This document shows, in pieces, positions 35,698 to 47,100 of a DNA stretch of 64,000 nucleotides (positions are counted from its first letter, which is position 1; every line of letters starts with the position of its first letter). The position numbers were made by a program, and so were the translations under genes. Under the pieces are notes generated by a model, which saw only the letters and a list, made by a program, of their open reading frames with translations, made no database searches and had not been told where the DNA came from. Source of the stretch: Kribbella sp. CA-293567 (GTDB taxonomy: Bacteria > Actinomycetota > Actinomycetes > Propionibacteriales > Kribbellaceae); assembly GCF_027627575.1 (NCBI RefSeq), contig NZ_CP114065.1, positions 3,534,001-3,598,000 on the forward strand, given 5' to 3'.

Positions 35698-38601
35698 TCA
35701 GTACGGGAAGATGAACCAGTAGAAGTTGGCCGACGCCGTGGCGCCGGAGCTGTCGGTGACTCGGACTGCCGGGCGGTAGTTGGTCGTGACCGTCGGGGTT
35801 CCGCTGATCAGACCGGTGGACTGGTTGACGGACAGTCCGGCCGGCAGCCCAGTGGCAGTGAAGCGGTTCCCGCCGCTGCCACCGGAAGCTCTCAGTTGAA
35901 GGCTGACCGGGCGGCCCTTGACGGAGGTCTGGACGCCGGGGTCGGCCAGCGAGAGAGTGGTCGACCCTCCGGTGACGGTCAGCCGGTACGTCGCCTGCCG
36001 GGTCACCGAGTCGCGGCTGCCGCTCACGGTGATCGTGTAGTCCCCGGCCGGGGTGGAGGCCGAGGTGCTGATGGTGAGCTGCGAGCTGCCACCGAGGTCG
36101 ATCTTCGACGGGTTGAAGGACGCGGTGGCGCCACTCGGCAGGCCGCTGGCGGTCAGTGTGACCTCACCGGCCGGCGGCTCGGTCGTGCCGAGCTGCTCGT
36201 TGGCCCAGTCGCCCATCACGCCCCACAGCTTGCCGTGGGCCTGGTAGGTCGCGCAGTCGGTGCGCAGCCAGGAGAAGACGCCGTAGATCTTGCCGTTGTG
36301 AAGGTACGGACCGCCGCTGTCGCCCTGGCAGAGGCTCGGGCCGCCGCTGGCGAAGCCGCTGCACATCATGTACCGGTCGTCGAAGTGCCCGGCGTAGGAG
36401 CCGCAGTTCTGACCGTCGACAGTCGGCAGCACGGCCTCGTACAGCTTGGTGTTGCGCTGAGCGTCCTGCGAGTCGCTCTTGCCGTACCCGACCGCCGTAC
36501 CGCGAGTGCCGAGGGCCAGGGTGTCGCCGGACTTGGCGACCGACGGGTAGGCCATGCCGGCCGGGGTCGGGATGTCGGCCGTCGTGGTGATCACGGCGAC
36601 GTCGAAGCCGTTCCGCCAGCCGTCGTTCGCGTCGTAGCTCGGGTGGGTCAGGTACTCCTGGATCCCGATCCGGACGCCCTTGCTGGTGTCGGCCAGGTCG
36701 TCGCGGCCGTAGACCAGGTACTTCTCACCCGCCGCGAACTTGCAGTGCGCCGCGATCAGCACCTTGCGGGGCGCGACCACCGTGCCGGTGCACGACTGCT
36801 CGGTCGGACGGGCACCGCCGACGCGGTGCTGGGAGATGATGAACGGGTACTTGCCGACAGTCGTCAACGTGCCACCGACGACTCCTGCACCGGAGCCCGG
36901 TCCGGCGCTGCTCTGCTCCCGCATCGCGGTCTTCGACTGACCGGTGGTGACGGGGGCCACGCTCGTGGCGGTCGCCCGCACCGTGGTGGTCACCGAGTTG
37001 CCGGGCGTCACCGATCCGGAGGACGGGTCGGCGCTCAGCGAGAAGTCGTCGGCGACGTCGCCGTTCACGGTGAGGCCGACGGTCGTCGTACGGGTCACCG
37101 CGCCCGTGCCGGTCACCGTGACCGTAGCCCGGGTCGGACTGGCTGAGGCGGCGGCGGTGAGGGTGAGCCGCGACGAGTTGCCGGCGGTGACCGATGCCGG
37201 GTCGAACGACGCGGTGACGCCGGACGGCAAACCGCTGGCGGACAACTGCACGGTCTGCGCCGCGCCGCGGGTCACCGTGGTGGCGATCGTGGTGGTCACC
37301 GAGCTACCGGGGTCGACGCTGACCGCGGCGGGGTTGGCGGCCATCGAGAAGTCGTCAGTGGCCGGCGGCGTGTTCGGCACATACAGGAGCTTGTTCGGGG
37401 AGCCCGACGGGATTCCCGACATCTTGCCGGTGCTGGCGTTGTCCATCACCCACTGGTGCAGTTGCGCCGGGGTGCTGCTCGGCGCGTCGTGCAGCCGCAA
37501 TGCCATCGCCCCGGCGACGTGAGGTGCCGCCATCGACGTACCGCTCAAGTTCCCGTACGCCGAGTCGCTGCCGCGGAAGGCCGAGCTGATCCCGGAGCCG
37601 GGGGCCCACAGGTCCATGCAGCTGCCCGCGTTGGAGTCGCCGGCCCGAGTGTCGCTGCTGGTCGCGTTGGCAACCGTGAGGGCTTCGGTCATCTGACCGC
37701 CAGGGCCGTAGCTGCAGGCGTTGCCACCGTTGTTGCCGGTGATCAGCGCCCACTGGACGCCGGCGGCGATCGAACCGCGGATCGCGTTCACCGCGATGTC
37801 CGGGTCACCGGTGTACACGCTCAGGTTCGCCACGGCCGGCTTGACGGCGTTCTTCGCGAGCCACTCCGCGGCCTCGGCCACGACGACGTCCTCGCCTTGT
37901 CCGTCACAGCCGAGGACCCGGACCGAGACCAGGTTCGCTTTCTTCGCCACGCCCCGGGTGCTGCCGGCGACGATGCCGGCCACGTGGGTGCCGTGGTTGT
38001 TGCAGTCGTTGCCACCGTTCGGGGTGGCGAACAGGTCGACGCCGAGCTTGGCCCGGCCCTCGAACTCCTGGTGGCTGTAGCGGATCCCGGTGTCGACGAT
38101 GTACGCCGTCACACCGGCCCCGTCGTTGGGGTAGGTGAACTTGCTGTCGAGCGGCCGGTCACGCTGGTCGATGCGATCCAGGCCCCAGTTCTGCGGGTTG
38201 CTCTGGGTGCCGCCCGGCCCGTTGGCGGTTCCGAGCCGGGCCGTTCCACTCTGCCGGACCTCAGCGACGTCCGGGTGCGCCGCGAGCCGGCGCGCCTGCT
38301 GCTCGGACAGATCGCGGACGACGAAGCCGCGCATCGTCTTGGTCAAGACAGTGCCCAGGCGTCCGTCGTACCGATCGGCCAGGGCGCCGGCCGCCTTCTC
38401 GGTCGCCGCGGCCGACGCCACCGCTTGGCGGTTCGGTGTCAGTGTGACCAGATACGTCCCGGCGACCGGCTTCTCGGCGACGCTGACGACGCGGCCTTCG
38501 GGCTCCGGCGCGGCCGACCCGGCCGATGCCGTCGCCGCGGTGACGGCGAACGCGGCCAGCGCCGCGACCATGAACGGTGCGGATCTTCGCAACAAGCGCA
38601 T
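35698..38601 (-). CDS. Secreted two-in-one protease: subtilisin (S8) plus trypsin-like (S1) domains
   Basis: 967 residues from ATG 38601 (AAGGAGGT upstream). Order: signal peptide; I9-like propeptide (about 45-125, ending [19 protein letters not shown]); proteinase-K-like S8 domain with Asp170 (YIVDTG), His203 (NNHGTHVAG) and Ser356 (GTSMAAPH); an Ig-like repeat; then a second such repeat that begins [19 protein letters not shown] but is interrupted by a chymotrypsin-fold S1 domain with His619 (IAAHC), Asp667 (FDVAVIT) and Ser762 (GDSGGP); the repeat then resumes with [20 protein letters not shown] last putative Ig-like domain ends the protein. Both catalytic triads look intact. Confidence 0.92.
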   Translation of the reverse strand: MRLLRRSAPFMVAALAAFAVTAATASAGSAAPEPEGRVVSVAEKPVAGTYLVTLTPNRQAVASAAATEKAAGALADRYDGRLGTVLTKTMRGFVVRDLSEQQARRLAAHPDVAEVRQSGTARLGTANGPGGTQSNPQNWGLDRIDQRDRPLDSKFTYPNDGAGVTAYIVDTGIRYSHQEFEGRAKLGVDLFATPNGGNDCNNHGTHVAGIVAGSTRGVAKKANLVSVRVLGCDGQGEDVVVAEAAEWLAKNAVKPAVANLSVYTGDPDIAVNAIRGSIAAGVQWALITGNNGGNACSYGPGGQMTEALTVANATSSDTRAGDSNAGSCMDLWAPGSGISSAFRGSDSAYGNLSGTSMAAPHVAGAMALRLHDAPSSTPAQLHQWVMDNASTGKMSGIPSGSPNKLLYVPNTPPATDDFSMAANPAAVSVDPGSSVTTTIATTVTRGAAQTVQLSASGLPSGVTASFDPASVTAGNSSRLTLTAAASASPTRATVTVTGTGAVTRTTTVGLTVNGDVADDFSLSADPSSGSVTPGNSVTTTVRATATSVAPVTTGQSKTAMREQSSAGPGSGAGVVGGTLTTVGKYPFIISQHRVGGARPTEQSCTGTVVAPRKVLIAAHCKFAAGEKYLVYGRDDLADTSKGVRIGIQEYLTHPSYDANDGWRNGFDVAVITTTADIPTPAGMAYPSVAKSGDTLALGTRGTAVGYGKSDSQDAQRNTKLYEAVLPTVDGQNCGSYAGHFDDRYMMCSGFASGGPSLCQGDSGGPYLHNGKIYGVFSWLRTDCATYQAHGKLWGVMGDWANEQLGTTEPPAGEVTLTASGLPSGATASFNPSKIDLGGSSQLTISTSASTPAGDYTITVSGSRDSVTRQATYRLTVTGGSTTLSLADPGVQTSVKGRPVSLQLRASGGSGGNRFTATGLPAGLSVNQSTGLISGTPTVTTNYRPAVRVTDSSGATASANFYWFIFPY

Positions 38602-38801
38602 GCGTGCTACCTCCTTGGGGCGGAGGGGTCCCGGCCTCGCCGGCACCCATGAACAGCAGCAAGGTAGCTACGCGAATCCGCTGGGTGAGCGCAATTTCCG
38701 CATTCCCAACCGGATGCATCCGGGACCGCGTTCGTGCAGGTCAGCGGCGGTTTCTGTTCACAGTTTTACCGGGTATTCGCGGTGATGTTACGGCCGCGAC
38801 G

Positions 38802-39722
38802 TCACCACACCCACCGGGCGCCGACCGTGCCGGCCTCCACTTGCGGAACGACGAGCGAGGTGGTGCCCGAGCCGCCGAGCCACAGGTCCTCGATGTGCCG
38901 GTCGAGATCGCCGGACCCGGACCGATCGTAGCGGCGTACCCACGCGGGTTGCCGGCCGACGAACCTCAGTTGCAGGGTGTACAGCGGGCCCGGCCGGGTG
39001 AACCGGCGGTAGAAGTTGTCCATCGGTTCACTGAGCGGCAGCCGCAACTCGTACTCGACGACGGCACGCTCGCCGGCCATCAGCGGCCGGTCGAAGAGGA
39101 ACTCGGCGACGAACTGACGGGAGGCCAGGTCGCAACGGACCCTGCCGCGGCGCGCGAACGCCACCCCGACCAGCTCCGGCACCAGGTTCTTCGGGTCGTC
39201 GACGATCTCGTGGTAGACCATGCACCGGTCGACCCGATCGGTCAACGCCTCGGCGACCAGCCGGACGCGTTGCCGCCGTACGTCGCTGTCCTCGTCCACG
39301 ACCAGCAGATCGCTGATGCTCAGGAAGGCCAGTTGCCCGTCGGGCGGCGCGTGCAGGGCAGCGAGCAGTGGCTCGGACGACGGCCAGAGCTTCCAGCGGT
39401 CGACGGCACCCGCGGGGTGCCCGATCCAGCGGCCTCTCGGCCGGCGGGCACCGAGCAAGGTGAGCAGCGCCGACGAGGGCAGGCCGAGGATCTCCTCCAG
39501 CCTGGCCACCGCCTTCAGGGATTCGGTGCGCTCGGGCCGGCTACGACCTCGGCGCCAGTACGACAGCGCCGTCCGGCTCACCGAGACGCCGTCGGCCGCC
39601 AGCCGCTCGGACAACGCCCCCAGCGACAAACCGGACGCCGCGATCGCCGAGTCGAGCGCGTCCTCGAACGGACCGGTCCGCAAGAGCCGGGCCAACTCCC
39701 TGTTGCTTCGCGTCACAGCCAT
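38802..39722 (-). CDS. XRE-type HTH regulator with large uncharacterised domain
   Basis: 306 residues. The N-terminal HTH reads LSLGALSERLAADGVSVSRT then LSYWRRGRSRPER, like Xre-type regulators. From about 95 a beta-rich domain without recognised family follows (VVEYELRLPLSEPMDNFYRR, GPLYTLQLRFVGRQP). Divergent from the exporter-synthase pair starting at 39913, so it is a candidate regulator of that cluster. Start ATG 39722 lacks a strong Shine-Dalgarno. Confidence 0.75.
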   Translation of the reverse strand: MAVTRSNRELARLLRTGPFEDALDSAIAASGLSLGALSERLAADGVSVSRTALSYWRRGRSRPERTESLKAVARLEEILGLPSSALLTLLGARRPRGRWIGHPAGAVDRWKLWPSSEPLLAALHAPPDGQLAFLSISDLLVVDEDSDVRRQRVRLVAEALTDRVDRCMVYHEIVDDPKNLVPELVGVAFARRGRVRCDLASRQFVAEFLFDRPLMAGERAVVEYELRLPLSEPMDNFYRRFTRPGPLYTLQLRFVGRQPAWVRRYDRSGSGDLDRHIEDLWLGGSGTTSLVVPQVEAGTVGARWVW

Positions 39723-39912
39723 TCGCCAATAGTCACGTTGCCGACCGGCAACGTCCAGGCCATCGGCAGGGTGCGGCCGACATCCGCGCGATAACGCTCT
39801 GATTTCGCTGCGTCACAGGGCGTATCAACTGTGCGAGGGGCTTTCTTCGACCGGTGCGATCGGACACACTAACGACCCATCAGACGGGTAGAGGTGCCGC
39901 GCCGGAGGTTAG

Positions 39913-41157
39913 ATGACGACAGCACCAGCGGTCGAGCGAGCTCAGTTGCGCTATTTCCGTGGTGTGGTCGCCGGTTACGCGATCTCCCATGCGGGCAGTT
40001 TCCTCAGTCTCGTGGTGCTGAACCTGTACGTGTACCAGCTGACCGGCAGCGCGGTTCAGCTTTCGATCGTGATGGTGACCCGGCTCGGCGCCAGCTTCGT
40101 CGCGGGGTTCTTCGCCGGCAGCCTGGTGGCCCGTTACGACCGGAAACTGCTGATGATCTCCTCGCAGTTGGTGCCGGCCGTGGCGCTGGCGGGTCTGGTG
40201 GCCGCGCCGCCGGACGCGGTGCTGCTGATCGTCTACCTGATCACGGTCGTGATCGGCGCCGGAAACACGATCTTCCAGGTGGCGTTGCGTACTTCGATCC
40301 CGGAACTGGTCGGACCGGACCGGCGAGTGGCGGCGAACGGTTCGCTCGTACTGGCCCGGTCGGTGGCCACGGTCGTCGGGCTCTCCTCGGCGGGCATCAT
40401 CGTTGCCTGGGGCGGATACACCGCGGCGTTCGGCATCAACGCGGCCGCGTTCACGATCTCCGCGCTCACCCTCGTCGTGCTGCCACTCCGGACCCGGACT
40501 GCCTCGCAGGACGCTGAGGCCGGTGCCGCGAAGCCCGGTTGGGTCGCGTCGGTGCGTGAAGCAGGGGTGCTGCTACGGCTCACCCCAGTGCTGCTGGGCC
40601 TGCTCATCGTGCGGGAGAGCGACGCACTGGGGTCCGCCTCCCACAACGTCGCGCTGCCCGTCTACGCCACCCAGCTCAGCCCGGACAACGCGGCGGAGTT
40701 CGTCGGCTGGTTCTGGGCGGCCTGGGCGCTCGGGATGGCGGCCGCTCACCAGCTCACCACCCGGCTGCTCCGCGGCACCGAGCTCGGCGAGCGGGCGTTC
40801 GTGATCAGCATCTTCCCGATGTCGGCCTTCTTCGTCGCGGTCTTCCTCGGCCTGCCGCTCCCGCTGACCTTGGCGTGCGCACTCTTCGCCGGGGTGGCCG
40901 ACGGGTTCAACGACATCGCCTACAACTCGCGCTTGCAGGCGGCGCCGGATCCGCAGCGTGGGTACCTGTTCGGGTTCAGTGCGATGGCCGAAACATCCGG
41001 TCTCGGGCTCGGAATGCTGGCCTCCGGCGTACTGCTCGCGGTCAGTCCGGTGGCCGTCGTGGTGGGCGCCTTCCATGGTCTTCCGGTGCTGATGGCTCTG
41101 CTCTACGGGTTGTACCTGTTCCGACGAGCCAGAAGAAGCCGGAGTACCACGGCATGA
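39913..41157 (+). CDS. MFS transporter, probable exporter of the adjacent natural product
   Basis: 414 residues with about twelve helices, from ATG 39913 preceded by GGAGG. The A-loop region FFAGSLVARYDRKLLMIS matches the DHA/enterobactin-exporter-like (MFS_3) style. It overlaps the hybrid synthase gene by four bases (ATGA), so the two are translated together. Export of the synthase product, conferring self-protection, is inferred. Confidence 0.88.
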   Translation: MTTAPAVERAQLRYFRGVVAGYAISHAGSFLSLVVLNLYVYQLTGSAVQLSIVMVTRLGASFVAGFFAGSLVARYDRKLLMISSQLVPAVALAGLVAAPPDAVLLIVYLITVVIGAGNTIFQVALRTSIPELVGPDRRVAANGSLVLARSVATVVGLSSAGIIVAWGGYTAAFGINAAAFTISALTLVVLPLRTRTASQDAEAGAAKPGWVASVREAGVLLRLTPVLLGLLIVRESDALGSASHNVALPVYATQLSPDNAAEFVGWFWAAWALGMAAAHQLTTRLLRGTELGERAFVISIFPMSAFFVAVFLGLPLPLTLACALFAGVADGFNDIAYNSRLQAAPDPQRGYLFGFSAMAETSGLGLGMLASGVLLAVSPVAVVVGAFHGLPVLMALLYGLYLFRRARRSRSTTA

Positions 41158-44100
41158 CCGAAACGCCTTCCCCAGCCGTCGCGCAGGGTCCGGCCCTGCG
41201 GCTGGATGACCTGCCGACCACCCTGCCTGCTGCTTTGCACCTGGCCGCAAAGGCTCACCCCGACTCCGGCGTCGGAGTGATCACCGGTACCGAGCCGGAC
41301 CGGTTGATCAGCTATTCAGAACTGCTGGACCAGGCTCAACGGGTGCTCGGTGGCCTGATCGAACGTGGCGTTCGTACCGGCGACTCAGTGCTGGTGGCCG
41401 GTGCCGACCTGGCCGACTTCTTCCCGGCGTACTGGGGGTGCCTGCTCGGCGGAATCCGGCCGGTCACGGTGGCCCGCCCGCCCGGCTACTCCGGCCCGAC
41501 CGCCACCGCGGACAAGCTCATCGACGCGTGGCGGCTGCTGGGCGAGCCATTGATCCTGACCAGCGACAGTCAACTGGCCGGACTGACCCGCCTCACCCAG
41601 TACTACGGCGTCGACGCGCTACGGCTGACCTCGATCGCCGACTGCGGGAGCGCGGCGCCGCCCACCGCGACAGTCACCGCGCAGCCGTCCGACGTGGCGC
41701 TGCTGATGCTGTCGTCGGGTAGCACCGGACGGGCCAAACTGGTTGAGATAACCCACCGAGGCTTGGTCGAGCTCGCTGCCGGCGCGCGGCAGACGCTGCC
41801 GGGCATCGATGCCGGTGACGTCACCTTGAACTGGCTTCCGTTGGACCACAGCGGCGCGTTCTTGCTCTACCACGTCACCGAAGTGCTGCTCGGTACGACG
41901 AACTGGCACGCGCCGGTCGAGCTCATCCTCGATCAGCCACTGCGGTGGCTGGACCTGTTGGTCGAGCACCAGGTGACTCATTCGTGGGCGCCGAACTTCG
42001 GCTACCGCCAGCTCACCGAAGCACTCGTCGGTGCCCCCGACCGGTACTGGGATCTGTCTGGGCTGCGCACGCTGGTCAGCGGTGGCGAGCAGATCACCTG
42101 GCCGGTGGTGCGGGAGTTTCTGGCCGCCACCGCCCGCTTCGGAGTCACGCCGGACGTGTTCACGCCGTGCTGGGGGATGGCGGAGACCACCACCGCGATC
42201 ACCTATGCGAGCTTTGACGAGGCCGCCGGGCTGCACCGGATTCGCAGTACCGGTGGCGAGGAGCGGACCTTCGTCAGCGTCGGCAGGCCGTCGCCCGGCG
42301 CCAGTCTGCGGATCGTCGATGAGCACGACGAACCCCTCACCGAGGGCGAGGTCGGGCGGCTGCAGGTCCGCTCGGCACGGATCACCCCGGGGTACGTCGG
42401 GGACGGTGAGGCGGACGTCTCCCACGACGGCTGGCTGCGTACCGGTGACCTGGGACTGCTGTCCCGCGGAGCGCTCACCATCACCGGCCGGGAGAAGGAC
42501 CTGATCATCATCGCCGGCCACAACCACTACTGCCACGAGATCGAGCAGGTCGTCGCCGAGGTGCCCGGCGTACTGGCCGGACATGTCGCGGCCTGCGCGA
42601 TCCCGGACGCGGCAGCCGGTACCGAGAGCCTCGGCATCTGCTATTGCCTCACCGGTGACAGCGACGAGAGTGTGGTCTCTGCCGCCATCCGCCGTGCTCT
42701 GGCCCAGCGGTTGCAGCTGACCGCCGCCGCCGTGATGACGATCCAAGCGGCCGACTTCCCGCGGACCACCAGCGGCAAGATCCAGCGGTCAGCGCTCATC
42801 ACGAGATTCGCAGACAGGCTGAGCGAGGACGCCGTTCACTCGTTGGGAAGTCGACCGACGGATACGGGAACGGACGTTGCCGAGCGGGTGATGGCGGCGG
42901 CCACCGAGTTGCTCGGCGTACCGGTGGACCGCGATCGGCCGCTGTACGAGCAGGGCATGAGCTCCGTGCAGCTGATCCGCCTGTACACCAGGCTTCGCCG
43001 TGAGCTCGGTACCGATTTTCCGCAGACGGCGATGTTCGAGCATCCCTCGGTCGCGGCGCTGGCCGAGTACCTGGGCACCGCCACGCCGTCGACAGCGATA
43101 GCGGGGGAGTCCGCGCCGGTGGCCGAGCACAGTGGCGGTGGACCGGTCGGCGTACGGGAGGGCCCGCTCGATCGCCCGTCGGGTAGACCCGATCTCGACC
43201 AGAGGATCGCGATCGTCGGTATGGCGGTCCGGTTTCCCGGCGCCGACTCGGTCGGCCAGTTCTGGGCCAACCTGTCGGCGGGCGTCCACAGCGTGCGGCG
43301 TTTCACCTCCGACGAGCTGGCGGAAGCCGGGCTGAGCGGAGACCTGGTCCCCGCCGCCGGAGTGCTCAGCGACATCGCCGGTTTCGACACCGGCTTGTTC
43401 CAGCTGAGCGCGAAGGAGGCCGCGCTGACGGACCCGGCCCACCGGCTGTTCCTGGAGTGCTGCCACGAGGCGCTCGAGCAGGGTGGCTACGCGGCACCGT
43501 CGGCCGGTCACCGGATCGGCGTGTACGCCGGGTCCGGGATGAACCTCTACCCGCGGCACAGCTACTTCCAGAACAACCTCGCGGCTGGATCCGGCCAGGA
43601 CGACCCGGTCACCGCGATGCAGACCGCGATCGGCAACCAGCCGGACTTCCTGGCGACTCGGGTGGCCTACCGGCTCGGGCTCACCGGACCGGCCCTGTCG
43701 GTGCAGACGGCCTGTTCCACTTCGCTGGTCGCGGTTCACCTGGCCTGTCAGGCCTTGCGCGCGGGTGAGGCCGAGCTGGCGATCGCCGGTGCGGCGGCGG
43801 TCCACGTTCCGCAGCTCACCGGATACCAGCACACCGAGGGATCGATCCTGTCCGCGCGCGGTGAATGCCACCCGTTCGACGCCGAGGCCGACGGCACGGT
43901 CGGAGGCAGCGGAGTGGCTGCGGTGCTGCTCAAACCGCTCGCGGCGGCACTCGCCGACGGCGACACCATCTACTCGGTGATCCTCGGCTCCGCGATGAAC
44001 AACGACGGCGCCGGCAAAGCTGCGTTCACCGCGCCCGGCGTCGCGGGGCAGGTGAGGGTGGTTCGCGACGCGCTGCAGGCCGCGGGCGTGTCCGCCGAGT

Positions 44101-47100
44101 CGATCGGCTACCTGGAGGCCCACGGCACCGGTACCCGGCTGGGTGATCCGATCGAGGTGGAGGCGCTGCGCCGGGCGTTCCGGATGGACACCGACCGGGC
44201 CGGATTCTGCACGTTGGGCTCGGTGAAGGCGAACCTCGGTCACTTGGACAGCTGCGCCGGAATGGCCGGGCTGATCAAGGCGGCGCTGGTGCTCCGCCAC
44301 CGCCAGTACCCACCGCAGATCAACCTGCGCCAGGTCAATCCCGAGCTGGCCTTGGCTGCCAGCCCGTTCGTACTGCGCACCGAGGCCGCCGACTGGCTGG
44401 ACGGCGAGAGTCCACGCCGCGCCGGGGTGAGTGCGTTGGGGGTCGGCGGGACCAACGCCCATGTCGTTCTGGAGGAACCGCCACCGGCGCCGGAGCGGCC
44501 CCAGCCGGTACTGCGTCCTGTACTGGTGCCGGTGTCGGCGCAGTCGCCGGCGGCCTTGGAGGAGCTGTGCAGCCGACTGGCCGGCGACCTGGAAGCGCGA
44601 CCCGGCACGGTGGTCGACGACGTCGCGTTCACGCTCGCGACCGGTCGAGTGCATCGCCGGCATCGGCGGGCTGTCGTCGGCACCAACTCGACCGAGCTGG
44701 TCGCCGCCCTGCGCCAGCCGGCCGCCGCTTCGGGCCAGCTGGTCACTGCTTTGGGCCAGCCAGTCGCCACGTCCAGCCAGCCGCCCGCCGCCGTGCGCCA
44801 GCCGGTCGCCGCTTTGAGTCGGCCGGTCGACGCTCTGGGCGCCTCCGCGCGGTTGGGTTTCGCCTATACCGGCCAAGGTGCGGCCTATCCGGGGATGGCG
44901 GTGGCTCTGGCGACCCGGTTCCGGGTTTTCGCCGACACCATTGGCGAATGCGCACCGGAACTGGTCGACGTACTGCTCGCCGACCCTGAGCCAGCCGTCG
45001 CACTGCCGACAGACATAGCTCAACCGGCACTGTTCGCCTACCAGGTGGCGCTCGGCCGGCTGTGGGACGCGCTCGGAGTACGGCCGGAAGTCGTCGTTGG
45101 GCACAGCGTCGGCCACTACGCCGCACTGTGTCTTGCCGGCGGCTTGACGCTGGCCGACGGGCTGGCATTGACCGCGACCCGTGGTCAGCTGATGCAGCGC
45201 ACCGAGCCCGGCGGGATGCTCGCCGTACTGGGGGAGCCGGGCGTTGCCGAGGAGCTGATCGCCGAGGTGCCGGGCGTCGAACTTGCCGGGCGCAACGGTG
45301 AACGGGAGTGCGTGCTGGCCGGGGATCCGGCGTCCATCGAGGCGGTTGCGGCTGCTGCCGAGCGGCGCCGAGTACCGGCCCGGCGGCTCGCGGTCGACCG
45401 TGCGTTCCACAGTCGGCTTCTGGATCCCATGCTCGACGAGTTCACTCGGCAGGCGTCGGAGGTAGCTTTCCAGCCGCTGCAGCTGCCGGTGGCCGACGCG
45501 CTGGACGGGACGCTGCTGCCAGCGGGTTGGATTCCCGACGCGGAGCATCTGCGCCGGCACGCCCGCGAGCCGGTTCGCTACGACCTCGCGGTTGGCCGGT
45601 TGATGGAAGCCGGATGCGACACCGTCATCGAGGTCGGGCCGGACGCAGTACTGACCGGGATCGGTCGACGGCAGTTCGCCCCGCTGCGATGGCTCGCGAG
45701 TCAGCGGCGGGACAACGGCGACGGGCGGGTGCTGCTCGAAACCGCGGCACGGCTGTACGAATCCGGAACCGACCTGAACTGGGCGGCGCTCGTCTCCGAT
45801 CACCCAGGTCGACGAATCCCGTTGCCTACCTATCCATTCCAGCGCACCCGCTGCTGGGTCGAGCCGAGGGAGCAGCACAACATGCCCACCACAGACGACC
45901 CGGTCTCCACGCCGATCCCGCTCGACCAGGTGCTCGCACTGGTCGGCGCACAGGTGGGGCTGGCCGCCGCCACGGTCGATCCGGACGCGCCGTTCGTCGA
46001 GCTCGGCGCGGACTCGCTCGCCCTGGTCGCGTTGGCCCGCGACGTCGAGCAGTCCCTCGGCGTCCGAGTTGCGCTGCGGGAACTGTTCGACTCCGCAGAC
46101 ACCCCGCGGAAGCTGGCCGCCGCCGTCCACGCCAAGCTGCCGGCCGGCCCGCCGCCGGGCAGCCCGCCGCCAGTCGGCACCTCACCTGCGGCTGTCACAG
46201 CACCGTCGCCAGCCACGTCGCAGGTGTCGCCACCAGCCGTGGTGGCACCTGCAATGCCCCCGGTCGCCCCGCCAGCAGCCGAGGTGGCACCAGGCACGCT
46301 GCCGGTTGCACCGGCACCGTCTGCACCGAGCCCGGCCGTACCAGCCGCACCGACACTGGCCGCATCAGCCGCAGCCGCAGCAGACGCAGCCGCACTGGCA
46401 CCCGCCGTACATGCCGCACCGGCAGCGGTCGCACCGGCACTGGCTGCACCAACCGAACCGACACTGGCCGCAGCCGCATCAGCCGCATCAGCCGCATCAG
46501 CCGCATCAGCCGCATCAGCACCAGCCGCACTGGCACCCGCCGTACATGCCGCACCGGCAGCAACCGCGCCGGTGCAGGGCGAACCAGTAGGCGGCACCGG
46601 CGTCCAGGAGCTGATCAACGCCCAGCTCCAGGTGATGAACCAGTTCTCCCACGTGATGACCCAGCAGCTGGCATTGATGGCCGCGCCGCCCGCGCCCACG
46701 GCAGCGCCGCCGACGCAAGCACTGCCTGCGTCTACAGCAGCGCCGCTAGCCCAAGCACTGCCCGCGCCTGCAGTAGCACCGCAGATCGCCGCCGCCGCGA
46801 CACCATCCATCACCGCCCCTGCCGCCGCCCCGCCTCGGGCCAGTAGAACAACCCAGACAACGAGCACCACACCCGCCACCGCCCCGCCTCGGGCCAGTAG
46901 AACAACCCAGACAACGAGCACCACACCCGCCACCGCCCCGCCTCGGGCCAGTACGACAACGCAGTTGGCGAGCACCAAACCCGCTGCACCGAAAGCCACC
47001 GCCTGCGACTTCTCCGTCTACTTCTTCGGCGACTACCCGCAAGAGGCCGTCGGCACCGACAAGTACCGCGTCGTGCTCGACACCGCGCGATTCGCCGACG

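Noticed and set aside
42789..46130. Long open frame antisense to the megasynthase
   Set aside because: Composition is a typical shadow of high-GC coding DNA; no conserved motif or Shine-Dalgarno, while the forward frame has full KS, AT and ACP motifs.
46827..46985. Possible CRISPR-like array
   Set aside because: The 54-base repeats are head to tail without spacers and in frame inside the synthase; only three units.
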